A DNA stretch of 64,000 nucleotides from Aurantimicrobium photophilum. GTDB taxonomy: Bacteria; Actinomycetota; Actinomycetes; Actinomycetales; Microbacteriaceae. Shown piece after piece: positions 1-8,974 of this stretch (within the stretch, counting starts at the first letter, position 1; each line of letters starts with the position of its first letter). The stretch covers positions 1,426,001 to 1,490,000 of the forward strand of contig NZ_CP023994.1 in NCBI RefSeq assembly GCF_003194085.1, read 5' to 3'. The notes beneath the pieces are model-generated. The model had not been told where the DNA came from, made no database searches, and was given only the letters and a program-made list of their open reading frames with translations. The position numbers and the translations under genes are program-made.

Positions 1-645
1 TCCAAGTTTGTCCCCAACGATGAGGTCGCTGCTCTCGAATGGCTCCCGCTTGCTTCTGCCCGTGGCGAGCTCAGCTATGAGCCCGACAAGGAAATCCTCG
101 ATAACTTTGCTGCACTGGTCAAAGACGGTGTCACCAAGACCTTCGCCGTTGTTGTGCTTCGTCACGGCAAGGCCACATCGCCTTCCGACTGGCGCGGTGA
201 GGACGCAACCCGTCCCCTCACCGAGCGTGGTCTCACCCAAGCCCACGGCATCGTTCGCACCATTGCTGCGTGGAAGCCTAAGCGTTTCATATCCAGCACG
301 GCAGCTCGCTGCAAGGCCACTATTGCTCCCGTTGCCAAGGCACTGGGCAAGGACGTCAAGTCCACCAACAAGATCAGCCAGGACGCCTTTGAAAGCGGCA
401 AAGCAGATGTGCGCTCCGTGGTGGGACAGGTCGTGCGCAAGCGTAAGAGCAGTGTTATCTGCACCCACGGCCCCGTTGCCCCCGCAGTGATTCGTGAGCT
501 TGCCCTCGCCACCGGCACTCCACGGTCAGCGGCACTCGACGAAGCCAGCATGCTCGACACCGCGTCCTTCACGGTTGTTCACCTGAGCTCGACCCACCCC
601 TCCTCCGGCATCATTGCCGTGGAGACGCACGACTCTCAGCTCTAA
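1..645 (+). CDS. Nudix hydrolase / SixA-type histidine phosphatase fusion (MutT1-like), 5' partial
   Basis: The reading frame is open from the first base, so the N-terminal Nudix core lies outside the window. What remains is the end of the Nudix domain (residues around VAALEWLPLASARGELSY) followed at about codon 50 by a histidine phosphatase domain with the RHG catalytic motif (VVVLRHGKA) and a second conserved stretch near CTHGPV. Mycobacterial MutT1 has this two-domain order and hydrolyses 8-oxo-dGTP and diadenosine polyphosphates in the cytoplasm; the same role is inferred here. No partner gene is visible upstream. The gene ends about 110 bases before the convergent unknown gene. Confidence 0.85.
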   Translation, partial: SKFVPNDEVAALEWLPLASARGELSYEPDKEILDNFAALVKDGVTKTFAVVVLRHGKATSPSDWRGEDATRPLTERGLTQAHGIVRTIAAWKPKRFISSTAARCKATIAPVAKALGKDVKSTNKISQDAFESGKADVRSVVGQVVRKRKSSVICTHGPVAPAVIRELALATGTPRSAALDEASMLDTASFTVVHLSSTHPSSGIIAVETHDSQL

Positions 646-756
646 ATCTGCACAGGGCATGAAAATGCCGAACCGCAGTGAACGCCTCTCGGCGGAAGGC
701 CGCTCGCAGCGGCGAATATTGGAGCCCGGGGTTACTACGGTCCGGCACTGACCAGA

Positions 757-1386
757 TTAGTCCAGCGCCCCGTCACGCCACAAACGAGCACACACAGCAA
801 GCTCATGAGCTGTTTGAGTGAGCCTAGATGCCTGCAGAGTAAGGGTGGTGGCACGTTCTGGATGCGCCGCATCTGACTCGTTGGCCACAGCCGTACAGCC
901 AGCAGAAACGATCCGGCAGAACGCGGCGGAGCGATCCAGAGCACCACTGAAGTCTCCCGTAAAGGCACCGTGCAGGATGGTGTCCGCCAGGTTCACCATC
1001 TCATCAGGACCTGCGGGTGTGGGAGCACCTGCGACCACGACATCCGCTGTGCTGAGCACAGATAGTCCTTGGCCGAAGAGCACACTCATCTGTGCGGCTT
1101 GGGCACGAATCAAGTCTCGAATCAAATACATTCGCCACAGTGCACCGGGCAGAGAGTGTGCGCTGGAGCGAGACCACAACTCAGCCAAAGTGTCGATGCC
1201 ATTGTCATCTGCAAAGGAGACAACCTTCTCGACAATGTCGGGGTGTGCTTCGTCGCGCACGCGCGAGAGCAAAGCACGAGCAGTGTCATGCGCAATAGCA
1301 GAAACCTCTGCGGGGTCATCCCCGCCTTGGAACGCACTGAACTCATGCCCAGCAAAGAGTGCTGGCTTTCGGTAAGGCGCGGTCAT
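757..1386 (-). CDS. Conserved hypothetical protein, 209 aa
   Basis: ATG start and full-length frame of 209 residues, Ala-rich and apparently mostly helical, with no signal peptide, no membrane segment and no catalytic motif that I recognise. It lies between the convergent MutT1-like gene and the divergent DUF5993-dsbB pair. Similar-sized unnamed proteins occur in Microbacteriaceae, but I cannot name a family with confidence. The opposite strand also carries a long frame (818-1375), which I judge to be a shadow because this frame has the better start and residue composition. Confidence 0.6.
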   Translation of the reverse strand: MTAPYRKPALFAGHEFSAFQGGDDPAEVSAIAHDTARALLSRVRDEAHPDIVEKVVSFADDNGIDTLAELWSRSSAHSLPGALWRMYLIRDLIRAQAAQMSVLFGQGLSVLSTADVVVAGAPTPAGPDEMVNLADTILHGAFTGDFSGALDRSAAFCRIVSAGCTAVANESDAAHPERATTLTLQASRLTQTAHELAVCARLWRDGALD

Positions 1387-1418
1387 GTATTCATTCTCCC
1401 CCGGGTTAGGGTGAAGTC

Positions 1419-1577
1419 ATGGACACAATCGTCTTCGCGCTGATCTTGGTATCAGCCTTACTCATCATTTTTGTCAAGAAGCGTTGGGTCGTCGTACTCG
1501 GCTACTCCATTGCTTTCGTGGCCACGGCTGCCTTGTTCGCGCACCACGTCACCAGCACCCTGGATTTGAGCTTCTAA
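1419..1577 (+). CDS. DUF5993-like small membrane protein, 52 aa
   Basis: A 52-residue frame starting MDTIVFALIL and ending HHVTSTLDLSF, with two hydrophobic segments separated by a KKRW turn. The start pattern (MDT-I/V-F) and the HH...L-LSF ending match my memory of the DUF5993 family, small inner-membrane proteins encoded directly in front of DsbB-like genes. The stop codon shares its last A with the ATG of dsbB (TAATG at 1575-1579), so the two are probably translationally coupled. Function unknown; a role helping the DsbB homologue is inferred from context only. Confidence 0.8.
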   Translation: MDTIVFALILVSALLIIFVKKRWVVVLGYSIAFVATAALFAHHVTSTLDLSF

Positions 1578-2275
1578 TGAGTGAGATTCACGTGTCTGCG
1601 CTGCAGAGCGAAAATGCCAGCACCACTGTTGTCGTTGGTGACACCCGCATTGTTGTTCCCGCCCCCACCAAGCCTCACCACATCCTGTTGGGCAAGCTGG
1701 GCTTCTGGGCACAAATCGGCTTCATGCTTGCCTACATCGGAGTGCTCTCTGGTGCGATGTTCTACTTCCAGTTCGGCCTGGGTGAGTACCCCTGCCCACT
1801 GTGCATTACGCAGCGCATGGGCATGATGCTCTCCTCGTTAGGTGCACTGTATGTCGTAGTGGGCTCACTACGAGGCAGGCTTTCTCCTTCAGGCTTTATG
1901 ACTGGTCTCGGCTTTGCCATCCTTGGAGCGCTGTTAGGCGCAGTGATGTCTATTCGCCAGATCTTGCTCCACATCATGCCCGGTGACCCCGGCTATGGCG
2001 GAGCCGTTCTCGGCCTCCACCTTTACACCTGGGCTCTGGTGAGCTTTGTTGTGGTGTTGGTCTTCGCGGGTGTCTTGCTCACCTTTGGTACCGAGTTCTT
2101 GCCCGTTCGCCCCAGCTCCACGTTTGGTCGTGTGGTGGCGTGGGTTGTCATCGGCATCTTCCTGTTCACGGTGGTGGCAAACCTTGTCGCAGTCTTCGCC
2201 CTCGAAGGCTTCAACTGGTACCTGCCTGATGACCCAACGAGCTATGAGCTCTTTAATCAGCTGGGGTGGAACTAA
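1577..2275 (+). CDS. dsbB: Disulfide bond formation protein DsbB family
   Basis: 232-residue integral membrane protein with four or more hydrophobic segments and the CPLC cysteine pair at residues 73-76 (EYPCPLCITQRMGM), the quinone-linked redox centre of DsbB. A second extracytoplasmic loop (residues near HIMPGDPGYGG) carries no cysteine pair, unlike E. coli DsbB, so this is an atypical member and may act with a different partner. The start at 1577 is chosen because it overlaps the DUF5993 stop and gives a sensible cytoplasmic N-terminus; a longer frame starting at 1484 overlaps that gene entirely. It converges with the next gene, overlapping by 4 bases. Confidence 0.85.
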   Translation: MSEIHVSALQSENASTTVVVGDTRIVVPAPTKPHHILLGKLGFWAQIGFMLAYIGVLSGAMFYFQFGLGEYPCPLCITQRMGMMLSSLGALYVVVGSLRGRLSPSGFMTGLGFAILGALLGAVMSIRQILLHIMPGDPGYGGAVLGLHLYTWALVSFVVVLVFAGVLLTFGTEFLPVRPSSTFGRVVAWVVIGIFLFTVVANLVAVFALEGFNWYLPDDPTSYELFNQLGWN

Positions 2276-3486
2276 TTCCCTTGCCCTTCAGGAAAAATTA
2301 ACCGACGAATCCGACCGTTTTTCACACGTGGGGTTTTGCGTGACTGAATGGCCAACCAAGTACCGACCGCTGCGGCACTGAGGCCACCAATCAAGAAGAT
2401 AAAGAGATTGAAACCTGTTTCTGCCAAGGCCGCAATACATGGTTGAGGTGAGCTGTTCCCTGAAGAAGATCCTCCACCAGATGAACCAGCTAGAGAGCAT
2501 TGACCAGGAGTTGTTCCCCAACCTGCGTAAGTTGTGCAATCAGGTAACCCCTCGATAAGCCGACCAGAGAAGTTTGCATAATCTGCATTCTGCGAAATGA
2601 CAGTAGCTTTAGCGGCAGCACCAGCAGCACTACTTACTGCCGATGGCAAAACCATGTTCGTATAGGTAAGGAGGTGAGTGGTTGAATCGGGAGCGAAATA
2701 GTTTGGTGCTTTTGTTCTAAGTTTTGCTCCAGATCCTGCATATGGATTGCCTTGATTGTTTGTGTTATCGGTGAAGTAGTGCTCAGCTTGCGCTTGTCCT
2801 GTCCTTGCCCATGCGTTAGTAACAGCTACAGCGCGGCCATCCCCCATACCTTGAGAAAAGTAAGTGGCGTCTTCCCAGAGCCAGCCCACGAATGGGCTGT
2901 TGATGGAATCAACAAACCACTCAGCTTCTTCATGGCCTAGATATTGACCTTGCCAATAATCCGTATGCAGATTGGGGAAATTGTGAAGTTCGAGATCTGG
3001 AATTACCTCGTAGTTATTCGATGAATTCGTAATTGCAATTGCCTGCCTGAGAAGGTATCCCGATGCCGTTCCTGGAAACAAAGTGAATTGCAATTGTGCT
3101 TTGAGATTCGGATATCCGGGTACAGCTAATTCAGGGCAGAGGATGTCGATGGCACCTGAACTTAGTTGAGTAATCTCAACGTCGGTGGCAAGAGTGCTGG
3201 GATCACTGCAAAGAAAATAATCTCCCCCACTACCTGTGGAAGGGTCGTGAGAAAAACTGAACTCATTGGGGTAGGAGAGGTAGCCGTCAGAGTTCCAGTT
3301 GTCGTTGACATCCCATGCGTACTGAAGGCCATATTGATCGAATTGCCACTTTGCATCCCCAACGATGAAAATTCCACCTGTTGGCCAGCTGAGGGGTGTC
3401 GCTTGAGCACTCACTGTCGGCATAAATGAGAAAAGTGAGATGAAAACGAGTGAGGCAATCCCACTGAACAATTTACTGATGGACAC
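2272..3486 (-). CDS. Secreted surface protein with LAETG sorting signal
   Basis: 404 residues. It has an N-terminal signal peptide (cleavage probably after the VSAQA region near residue 29), a long extracellular domain rich in Asn, Ser, Tyr and Trp with no family I recognise, a Gly/Ser linker (near SGGGSSSGNSS), then LAETG, a hydrophobic segment and an Arg/Lys-rich tail. That is the classic cell-wall sorting layout; LAxTG is the signal preferred by class E sortases of Actinobacteria. The tail after the membrane segment is unusually long (about 25 residues). The neighbouring minus-strand gene has the same architecture. The stretch is visibly more AT-rich than the flanks. Confidence 0.75.
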   Translation of the reverse strand: MSISKLFSGIASLVFISLFSFMPTVSAQATPLSWPTGGIFIVGDAKWQFDQYGLQYAWDVNDNWNSDGYLSYPNEFSFSHDPSTGSGGDYFLCSDPSTLATDVEITQLSSGAIDILCPELAVPGYPNLKAQLQFTLFPGTASGYLLRQAIAITNSSNNYEVIPDLELHNFPNLHTDYWQGQYLGHEEAEWFVDSINSPFVGWLWEDATYFSQGMGDGRAVAVTNAWARTGQAQAEHYFTDNTNNQGNPYAGSGAKLRTKAPNYFAPDSTTHLLTYTNMVLPSAVSSAAGAAAKATVISQNADYANFSGRLIEGLPDCTTYAGWGTTPGQCSLAGSSGGGSSSGNSSPQPCIAALAETGFNLFIFLIGGLSAAAVGTWLAIQSRKTPRVKNGRIRRLIFPEGQGN

Positions 3487-3622
3487 TTCTCAACCAATCT
3501 GAAGAAATCAACTTGTGATTGAGTCTGATATTTCGTCAGCCGCGAGTCCGCTTTATGGCCGAAACTTTCGGGGTAACCCCAAGAAATGGCTTCAAATAAT
3601 GTGAGTAGCTTCGAGAGCCTAG

Positions 3623-4783
3623 TTAGCGCCTTGAAGAAAATCGAGAAGCTAAACCGAGAATCAAGACACCAGACAGGGCAAGCAATACCCCAGCCCACAT
3701 AATTTCCGACTCATCTCTGCTCCCTGTTGAGGCAAGCTGTGGTGCGTCGGTAGCGATGACCCATTTAGCAAAAGCTTCTGTATCTGAGTAGAGAGGGACA
3801 CCAAAATTAAATTGTGTTGTGAACGTGTTGGAGGTGTACCACCCAGCAAAGTCATAACCAACACGCGTGGGAGTAGGCGGTGGTAAGACAGTTCCGCCGT
3901 ATGTCGTTTGCACAAAAGGTACGGACACGCCTCCGCCTGCATGGAGAGCAACTGCACAGTACGCAGTTGCACTGTAGCCATTCCATTGCCCCGCCACGAT
4001 AGAGGAAGCGTAGGGGCAGGTGAATCGCATCTGGACACCGTTACTGAAAGCTGGATTGTTATTGCTCAGTGCCGGTGGTGCGCCCTGAAAAGTTACTGGC
4101 CCGAGTGCATTAGTAAATGCCCCGGAGCCAATCCACGTCACATTTCCAGGAATATCAATATCAACGAGAGGGCTGTTATAAAACGCAGCATCCCCAATCG
4201 TGGTGACTGTAGCTGGTATATCAACATGTGTCAGAGAGGTGTAACTAAATGCGTTGTCTGGAATCACAGTTAGTTGAGCCAGAATCTGGAGTTCGGTCAA
4301 AGTGGGAATATTGCAAGCTACACACGTTCCTAGTGAAGTAACTGAACTAGGAATCACAAGACTTTCCAAGTCCGTATCCCACAAAGCACTCGCCCCGAGT
4401 GTCAACAACCCTTCGTTGAGCTGGATATCAGTAATGCTCGAATGACTAAATGCGATGTCCCCGATACTCCTGATAGATGCTGGGAGAAATACGTGACGGA
4501 TTGTTGAATTGTTTTCAAAAGCTTGGAACCGGATTGCAGAGACTGAATACTCTTGCCCTGACACTGTGATTGTTTCTGGCGGTGCCAACGTATCCCCGAG
4601 AGCACCGTCCTCACCGAGAATCGTTGCCCCTAGATTTGGCTGGCCGGGATCATAGGAATAGATGATGTGCCCGATAGTCACGGTTGGCGGAGAAGCTATC
4701 GCAGATTGTGCTGATACTGAAACGAAGAACAATCCCACTAGTGGGGAAATCAGGTAGGCCAATATCGACATTCTTCTAGTCAT
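3623..4783 (-). CDS. BspA-type leucine-rich-repeat surface protein with LASTG sorting signal
   Basis: 386 residues from ATG 4783 (an in-frame GTG at 4801 would add six). Signal peptide (MTRRMSILAYLISPLVG, cut after SAIA), then five or six LRR_5/BspA-type repeats (pattern -I-PxxVTxIGDxAF-) over roughly residues 70-240, then an InlB-B-like repeat (GYDFAGWYTSNTFTTQFNF, near residue 320), then LASTG, a hydrophobic segment and RFSSRR. BspA-like repeats usually serve adhesion. The LASTG signal again fits a class E sortase substrate. No sortase gene is in the window. No convincing Shine-Dalgarno supports any of the three possible starts. Confidence 0.78.
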   Translation of the reverse strand: MTRRMSILAYLISPLVGLFFVSVSAQSAIASPPTVTIGHIIYSYDPGQPNLGATILGEDGALGDTLAPPETITVSGQEYSVSAIRFQAFENNSTIRHVFLPASIRSIGDIAFSHSSITDIQLNEGLLTLGASALWDTDLESLVIPSSVTSLGTCVACNIPTLTELQILAQLTVIPDNAFSYTSLTHVDIPATVTTIGDAAFYNSPLVDIDIPGNVTWIGSGAFTNALGPVTFQGAPPALSNNNPAFSNGVQMRFTCPYASSIVAGQWNGYSATAYCAVALHAGGGVSVPFVQTTYGGTVLPPPTPTRVGYDFAGWYTSNTFTTQFNFGVPLYSDTEAFAKWVIATDAPQLASTGSRDESEIMWAGVLLALSGVLILGLASRFSSRR

Positions 4784-4900
4784 GGTTTCAGCGGACCACA
4801 CCGTGCGAATCTCATACGTCTTTTTCTGATGAATGTAGGGGTAGCCCTAATTGCCAGGCGACAAGACAGCCGTATGAGGTGAAGCGGGGATACTTAACTC

Positions 4901-5536
4901 ATGCCCACCACAGCTCTCGTCATTGAAGATGACGACCTCATGCGTGTGAGCCTTGTTGCTGCACTCGCTTCGGCTGACGTCGACGTGGTGGCCAGCGCAA
5001 AGACGAGTGCCGAAGCACTGGAACTTGCGCACACCCTCTTTCCTCAAGTTGCCTTGGTAGACCTGCACCTCGGCCGGGGTCCTACGGGCGTGGATGTTGC
5101 CCACGAACTTCGGAAAAACGATCCCCGCATTGGCATTGTGTTCCTAACCTCTTTTGAAGATCCGCGCCTCATTGCAGAGACCAAACCACTTCCACAAGGT
5201 AGTCAATATTTGCTCAAAAAAGACGTGGGGAGTATCGACGAAATTGCCGAGGCGATCACAGCGTCGCTGGAAGGAAAGAACCGCAGAATAAGCACGGAGC
5301 TTCCCAGCAATATGAGTCAACTCAGTGACGTGCAGTTGGAAACCCTCCGCCTCGTTGCTCAAGGACTCAGCAACACCGAGATTGCTCGGCGCAGGCAAGT
5401 TACGGAAAAATCCATTGAAGCCAGCATTACGCGCCTGCTCAAATCTCTGAACATTCCCAGAGACGAAGGATCCAACCAGCGCGTGCAACTCGCTCGTCTG
5501 TATTTTGAGTCACAAGGATTCTCCTCACATGAATAG
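4901..5536 (+). CDS. LuxR/NarL-type response regulator
   Basis: 211 residues. Receiver domain at residues 4-120 with the acidic pair EDDD (residues 9-12), phospho-acceptor Asp54 in ALVDLHLG, a T/S at FLTS and a Lys in LLKKD. A LuxR-type helix-turn-helix follows (QLSDVQLETLRLVAQGLSN, then IARRRQVTEKSIEASI), about residues 140-200. It should bind DNA when phosphorylated by the kinase encoded next, whose ATG overlaps this gene by 8 bases. Target genes are unknown; the sorting-signal proteins on both sides are obvious candidates. Confidence 0.92.
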   Translation: MPTTALVIEDDDLMRVSLVAALASADVDVVASAKTSAEALELAHTLFPQVALVDLHLGRGPTGVDVAHELRKNDPRIGIVFLTSFEDPRLIAETKPLPQGSQYLLKKDVGSIDEIAEAITASLEGKNRRISTELPSNMSQLSDVQLETLRLVAQGLSNTEIARRRQVTEKSIEASITRLLKSLNIPRDEGSNQRVQLARLYFESQGFSSHE

Positions 5537-7217
5537 AACACGCTCGCGTTTTGGTGAGCGGGTGGGTTCCAGCTGGAGTGGCTACCTTCCGTTGTGGGCA
5601 ATTGCGATCACCGTGTGGTGCGTGAACTCGACGCTGTTGTTAGGTTTCGCTCTTTCCCCGAATCAGTTCGGTGCTGCCGTTGCCGCTAATGGCACAGCCG
5701 CAGTCGTTCTCCTGCTGATCGGGGCGTCCTGGCGAGCTCTTCTGAAGAGAAGAACAGTTGTTCAACCTGTCCAGCCGTGGGTTGTATTCCTGGTTGGTGC
5801 CTTCACTGGTCTGGCCAAAGGTCTCACGACATATCTAGTGCTGTGGGTTCTCACAGATGTTCCCGTGACGTTCTCTGCGCTGGTTCAGAACACATTGCCC
5901 GCTGTCGTGATTGGGCTCTGGCTTGTTCCTGCCTTTGGCATTCTGGGTTCCATACGGGCTGACTACAACTCAGAACGTGAGCAGCTCATCAGCGAAATGG
6001 TGGCGCATGATCTCAGTGCCGCAACCACGCGCTACTTAGATGAGGATATTGCGCGTTTTGTTGTGCGCGCCAAGGAACAACTTGATCGTGCAGGCGATTC
6101 TCCCGACTTGATGCGCACTGCACTCGTGGAGCTCGCTGAGCGTGATGTTCGCCCCATGAGCCACAAACTCTGGCAACAGGAAGATGCCCAGATAGATTCA
6201 TTTCGCTTTCGCGACTTGGCTCTCAACGCGATAAAACAACATCGATTCCCTGCCGTATGGACAAGTGCGTCCTTGTTTATTTCACTGCTGTTTTTACAGA
6301 TACCCCTCGTCGGCCTTCTCGATTCTTTACAACGAAGCCTTTTTCAATCGTTCGTCACACTCCTCGTGTTGTCACTGGGCAGACTGCTTCCTTTCCGCGG
6401 CTCGGTGAGTGGCCCACTGATCTTTTTCTTATTTCCTGCGGTGGCGGTGATAGCTATCGAAGTGCTGACCCTCCAGCTCGCGGGACCCCTGCCGGGGGTC
6501 ACGAGCTGGATCGCGGATGTCACTCTCTACGTTGCCCTGATCATGACCTTGTTGATTCTGGGAATAGTTTTCTCCGCCCGGGACACCCATGAGGAAGTCC
6601 GTGATCGCCTCACTGCACTGCGATCTGATTCATTGTCTACGGATGTTGACCGAATCATTTACCTCTTGCGCCGCCGAGAAACAGCAGAGTTATTACACGG
6701 CTATGTGCAGAACCAGTTGCTTTCGAGTTCTATAAAACTCGGCACGACCCCTCATTCGTTATCGGATGTCAAGGCACACATCACTTCGATGTTCACCGAA
6801 CTCGAACGAGGTCAGTTAGCTCCGGGAAGTTCTTCGACCCTCACGTTGCAGTCAATGAAGGAGCAACTGACGGAATCCTGGCGGGGGGTGATGGATATCA
6901 CCATGTCTCTTTCCTCTCGTGACACATATTCTCCTCGTGAAATTGTCCTGATTGACCGACTCGTCACAGAGTGTGCCTCGAATGCCAGAAGACATGGCCA
7001 CGCAACGACACTGCATCTTGACCTCACCAGCACAGCAGATAGTCTGACGGTGGTCGCCAGCGATAACGGCGTTGGTCCCGGATATGGTGCACCTGGTCTT
7101 GGAACTGCGCTGATGGCCAGTTTGTCTGCCGGCAACTGGTCTCGAAAACTCTCCGCCTCACAATCCGGCACCACCGTAACGTGCACTATTTCCAGAGTGA
7201 AAGAATCAACATCATGA
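5529..7217 (+). CDS. Membrane sensor histidine kinase (NarL-partner type)
   Basis: 562 residues from ATG 5529, overlapping the response regulator by 8 bases. About four N-terminal membrane helices, a cytoplasmic-looking stretch (residues 140-240), a second group of about four helices (250-360), then a HisKA_3-like segment with His390 in ELLHGYVQNQLL as probable phospho-acceptor, and an HATPase domain with N-box ECASNARRHG (Glu near 481) and G-box DNGVGPGYGAPGLG. The usual H-[ED]-x motif after the histidine is replaced by HGY, so the phosphorylation site is inferred. It overlaps the downstream surface-protein gene by ATGA. Confidence 0.88.
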   Translation: MNRTRSRFGERVGSSWSGYLPLWAIAITVWCVNSTLLLGFALSPNQFGAAVAANGTAAVVLLLIGASWRALLKRRTVVQPVQPWVVFLVGAFTGLAKGLTTYLVLWVLTDVPVTFSALVQNTLPAVVIGLWLVPAFGILGSIRADYNSEREQLISEMVAHDLSAATTRYLDEDIARFVVRAKEQLDRAGDSPDLMRTALVELAERDVRPMSHKLWQQEDAQIDSFRFRDLALNAIKQHRFPAVWTSASLFISLLFLQIPLVGLLDSLQRSLFQSFVTLLVLSLGRLLPFRGSVSGPLIFFLFPAVAVIAIEVLTLQLAGPLPGVTSWIADVTLYVALIMTLLILGIVFSARDTHEEVRDRLTALRSDSLSTDVDRIIYLLRRRETAELLHGYVQNQLLSSSIKLGTTPHSLSDVKAHITSMFTELERGQLAPGSSSTLTLQSMKEQLTESWRGVMDITMSLSSRDTYSPREIVLIDRLVTECASNARRHGHATTLHLDLTSTADSLTVVASDNGVGPGYGAPGLGTALMASLSAGNWSRKLSASQSGTTVTCTISRVKESTS

Positions 7218-8812
7218 ACAAGCCAGCCCACAGGTTTACCCTCTTGCTCGCTGTTGTAGCAGCACTAGGTAGCGTGTTGTTCTTTCCCCACATCGCAACT
7301 GCCACCCCAACATGGACAGACGATACTCAAATTACGGCCAATGGAGCGACGACAAACCAAGCTCCTCTTTTCCTCAGCGGCAGTGATGGCTCCATTACCG
7401 CCATCACTGTTGAGACGGTGAGCTCTACCTACAGTGTTCTCGCCCGCCGAAGCACCGACGGTGGTGTCACATGGGGCGCCCCAACTGTGCTCTCTGCCTC
7501 GGGGGTTGCAAGTGCTGACGCAACCGTAGTTAGGCTCAACAACGGACATTTTGCAGTTGCTTTTGCCGAGGCCTCGGGAACCTCTGGAGTGAACCAGATC
7601 CGTTTGGTCACCAGCTCCAACAACGGTCTGACGTGGGGCTCTGCGCAAACCATCAGTACGGCTGGTGGCGCTGCATATGCAGCCAGCCACCCACATCTGG
7701 CCGCCTTTGGCACTACTGAACTTGTAGTGGGATTCCAGCAAAGTGATGGCGCACACGACCGAGCTATCGTTCGATACAGCCAGTCTCAACTGCAGAGTTG
7801 GACGCAAGGGCAAACTCTCTCGGCTTCCGGCTCCGATGCACGCTTTGTTACCCCGGTTGTAAACACCTCTGGAGACATAGTTGTGAGTTGGATTCTGGTG
7901 GCGTCCGACACTACACAGCAAACTCAAATTGCGGGTTCGTCAAACTGGTCGACGGTCACAACGCTCACCAGCAACGCCGTCGCCGGTGTGCCCCACGTAC
8001 CTGCCGTTGTTGCATTACCGACTGGTGCTTTCGTCGTGTTGTGGGCGGATCCTGATTTGAACCCAAGCTATACAGTTACCGCACGAATCAGTTCCAATGC
8101 CGGATCAACATGGGACGTGGGAATCCCGATTAGTAGCACGGCATTCCCAAATGAAATAACTGCTGTAGTCACAGCAGATGGTGGCATTGCGGCCGCATGG
8201 AGCATGGGCACCGGTGGCTATACCTACATTCAAACCAGCTATTCATCTCCCACATCTACTCCCTCACCTTCTCCGTCAGCCTCACCCTCGTCGTCTTCCT
8301 CAGCTTCACCCTGGCCCACAACAACAGGCGCTGGATCAGCATGGTCAACTCCGCTAAATATTTCGCCCAGTGTGACAGGCCAGTTCTACACCAACCCCCA
8401 ACTTGCCCTCAGCCCCGATGGAAAAGTTGCAATGGTGCTGAACCAGAATGTTTCCTCGACTTTTGCAACCGGTTCGTCCGTGAGCACTGACAATGGCGCA
8501 ACATGGCCTCAAGGCGTGCAGTCCATCACGAGTTGGCAATCATCCCCAAGTAGCATCAGCTCAGTTTCTATTGGGGCACTGACCGGACAAGGCTTTATCT
8601 ACGGTTGGCAAACCACCTCAAATGGAAACCCCGATAAGGGATTTGTTCGTGTGTATGGCTGGGAAGCTTCCTCAAGTTCAAGCTCAACGCCCGCACCCAC
8701 GTTGCCTGCGACGGGGTCAGTTTTGTGGGCCACAGGCTTGTTGAGTATTGCTTTCTTTGGAAGTGGCTTGATCTTTTGGGCCGTTACAGCTCGATCCCGC
8801 GCACGACGATAA
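7214..8812 (+). CDS. Sialidase/BNR-fold surface protein with LPATG sorting signal
   Basis: 532 residues starting at ATG 7214, which overlaps the kinase stop codon (ATGA), so all three genes form one operon. Signal peptide (MNKPAHRFTLLLAVV, cut near ATAT), several BNR/Asp-box-like repeats (S-x-DGG-x-TW at about residue 84, SSNNGLTW, SSNAGSTW, STDNGATW), a Ser/Pro/Ala linker near residues 350-370, and a C-terminal LPATG, membrane segment and RSRARR tail. The fold predicts a six-bladed propeller as in sialidases, but I do not see the arginine triad that would support hydrolysis of sialic acid, so no enzymatic activity is claimed. Confidence 0.8.
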   Translation: MNKPAHRFTLLLAVVAALGSVLFFPHIATATPTWTDDTQITANGATTNQAPLFLSGSDGSITAITVETVSSTYSVLARRSTDGGVTWGAPTVLSASGVASADATVVRLNNGHFAVAFAEASGTSGVNQIRLVTSSNNGLTWGSAQTISTAGGAAYAASHPHLAAFGTTELVVGFQQSDGAHDRAIVRYSQSQLQSWTQGQTLSASGSDARFVTPVVNTSGDIVVSWILVASDTTQQTQIAGSSNWSTVTTLTSNAVAGVPHVPAVVALPTGAFVVLWADPDLNPSYTVTARISSNAGSTWDVGIPISSTAFPNEITAVVTADGGIAAAWSMGTGGYTYIQTSYSSPTSTPSPSPSASPSSSSSASPWPTTTGAGSAWSTPLNISPSVTGQFYTNPQLALSPDGKVAMVLNQNVSSTFATGSSVSTDNGATWPQGVQSITSWQSSPSSISSVSIGALTGQGFIYGWQTTSNGNPDKGFVRVYGWEASSSSSSTPAPTLPATGSVLWATGLLSIAFFGSGLIFWAVTARSRARR

Positions 8813-8859
8813 GTAGTGCTCGGCATCTGTTCTAAACTAGAAGAGCACTTATGTGCGGC

Positions 8860-8933
8860 GGGCCTCTAGCTCAGTTGGTTAGAGCATCGGACTTTTAATC
8901 CGAGGGTCAAGGGTTCGATCCCCTTGGGGCCTA
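8860..8933 (+). tRNA. tRNA-Lys (TTT anticodon)
   Basis: Cloverleaf of 74 nt: acceptor GGGCCTC pairing with GGGGCCT (first pair G-U, one more G-U), D arm GCTC...GAGC, anticodon stem TCGGA/TCCGA around loop CTTTTAA giving anticodon TTT, T arm AAGGG TTCGATC CCCTT. The CCA end is not encoded. A strong hairpin terminator follows within 10 bases. Confidence 0.96.
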
Positions 8934-8940
8934 CAATCAA

Positions 8941-8972
8941 GAATCCCTCACCTGATGGTGAGGGATTCTTTG
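8941..8972 (+). terminator. Bidirectional intrinsic terminator between tRNA-Lys and the DUF998 gene
   Basis: Perfect 12-bp stem GAATCCCTCACC / GGTGAGGGATTC around a TGAT loop, followed by a short TTTGC on the plus strand. It can serve both the tRNA and the convergent gene ending at 8975. Confidence 0.85.
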
Positions 8973-8974
8973 CA

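Noticed and set aside
7214-8812. Calling the BNR-repeat protein a sialidase
   Set aside because: Asp-box-like repeats are present but the arginine triad and nucleophile are not evident; these repeats occur in many non-enzymatic propellers.
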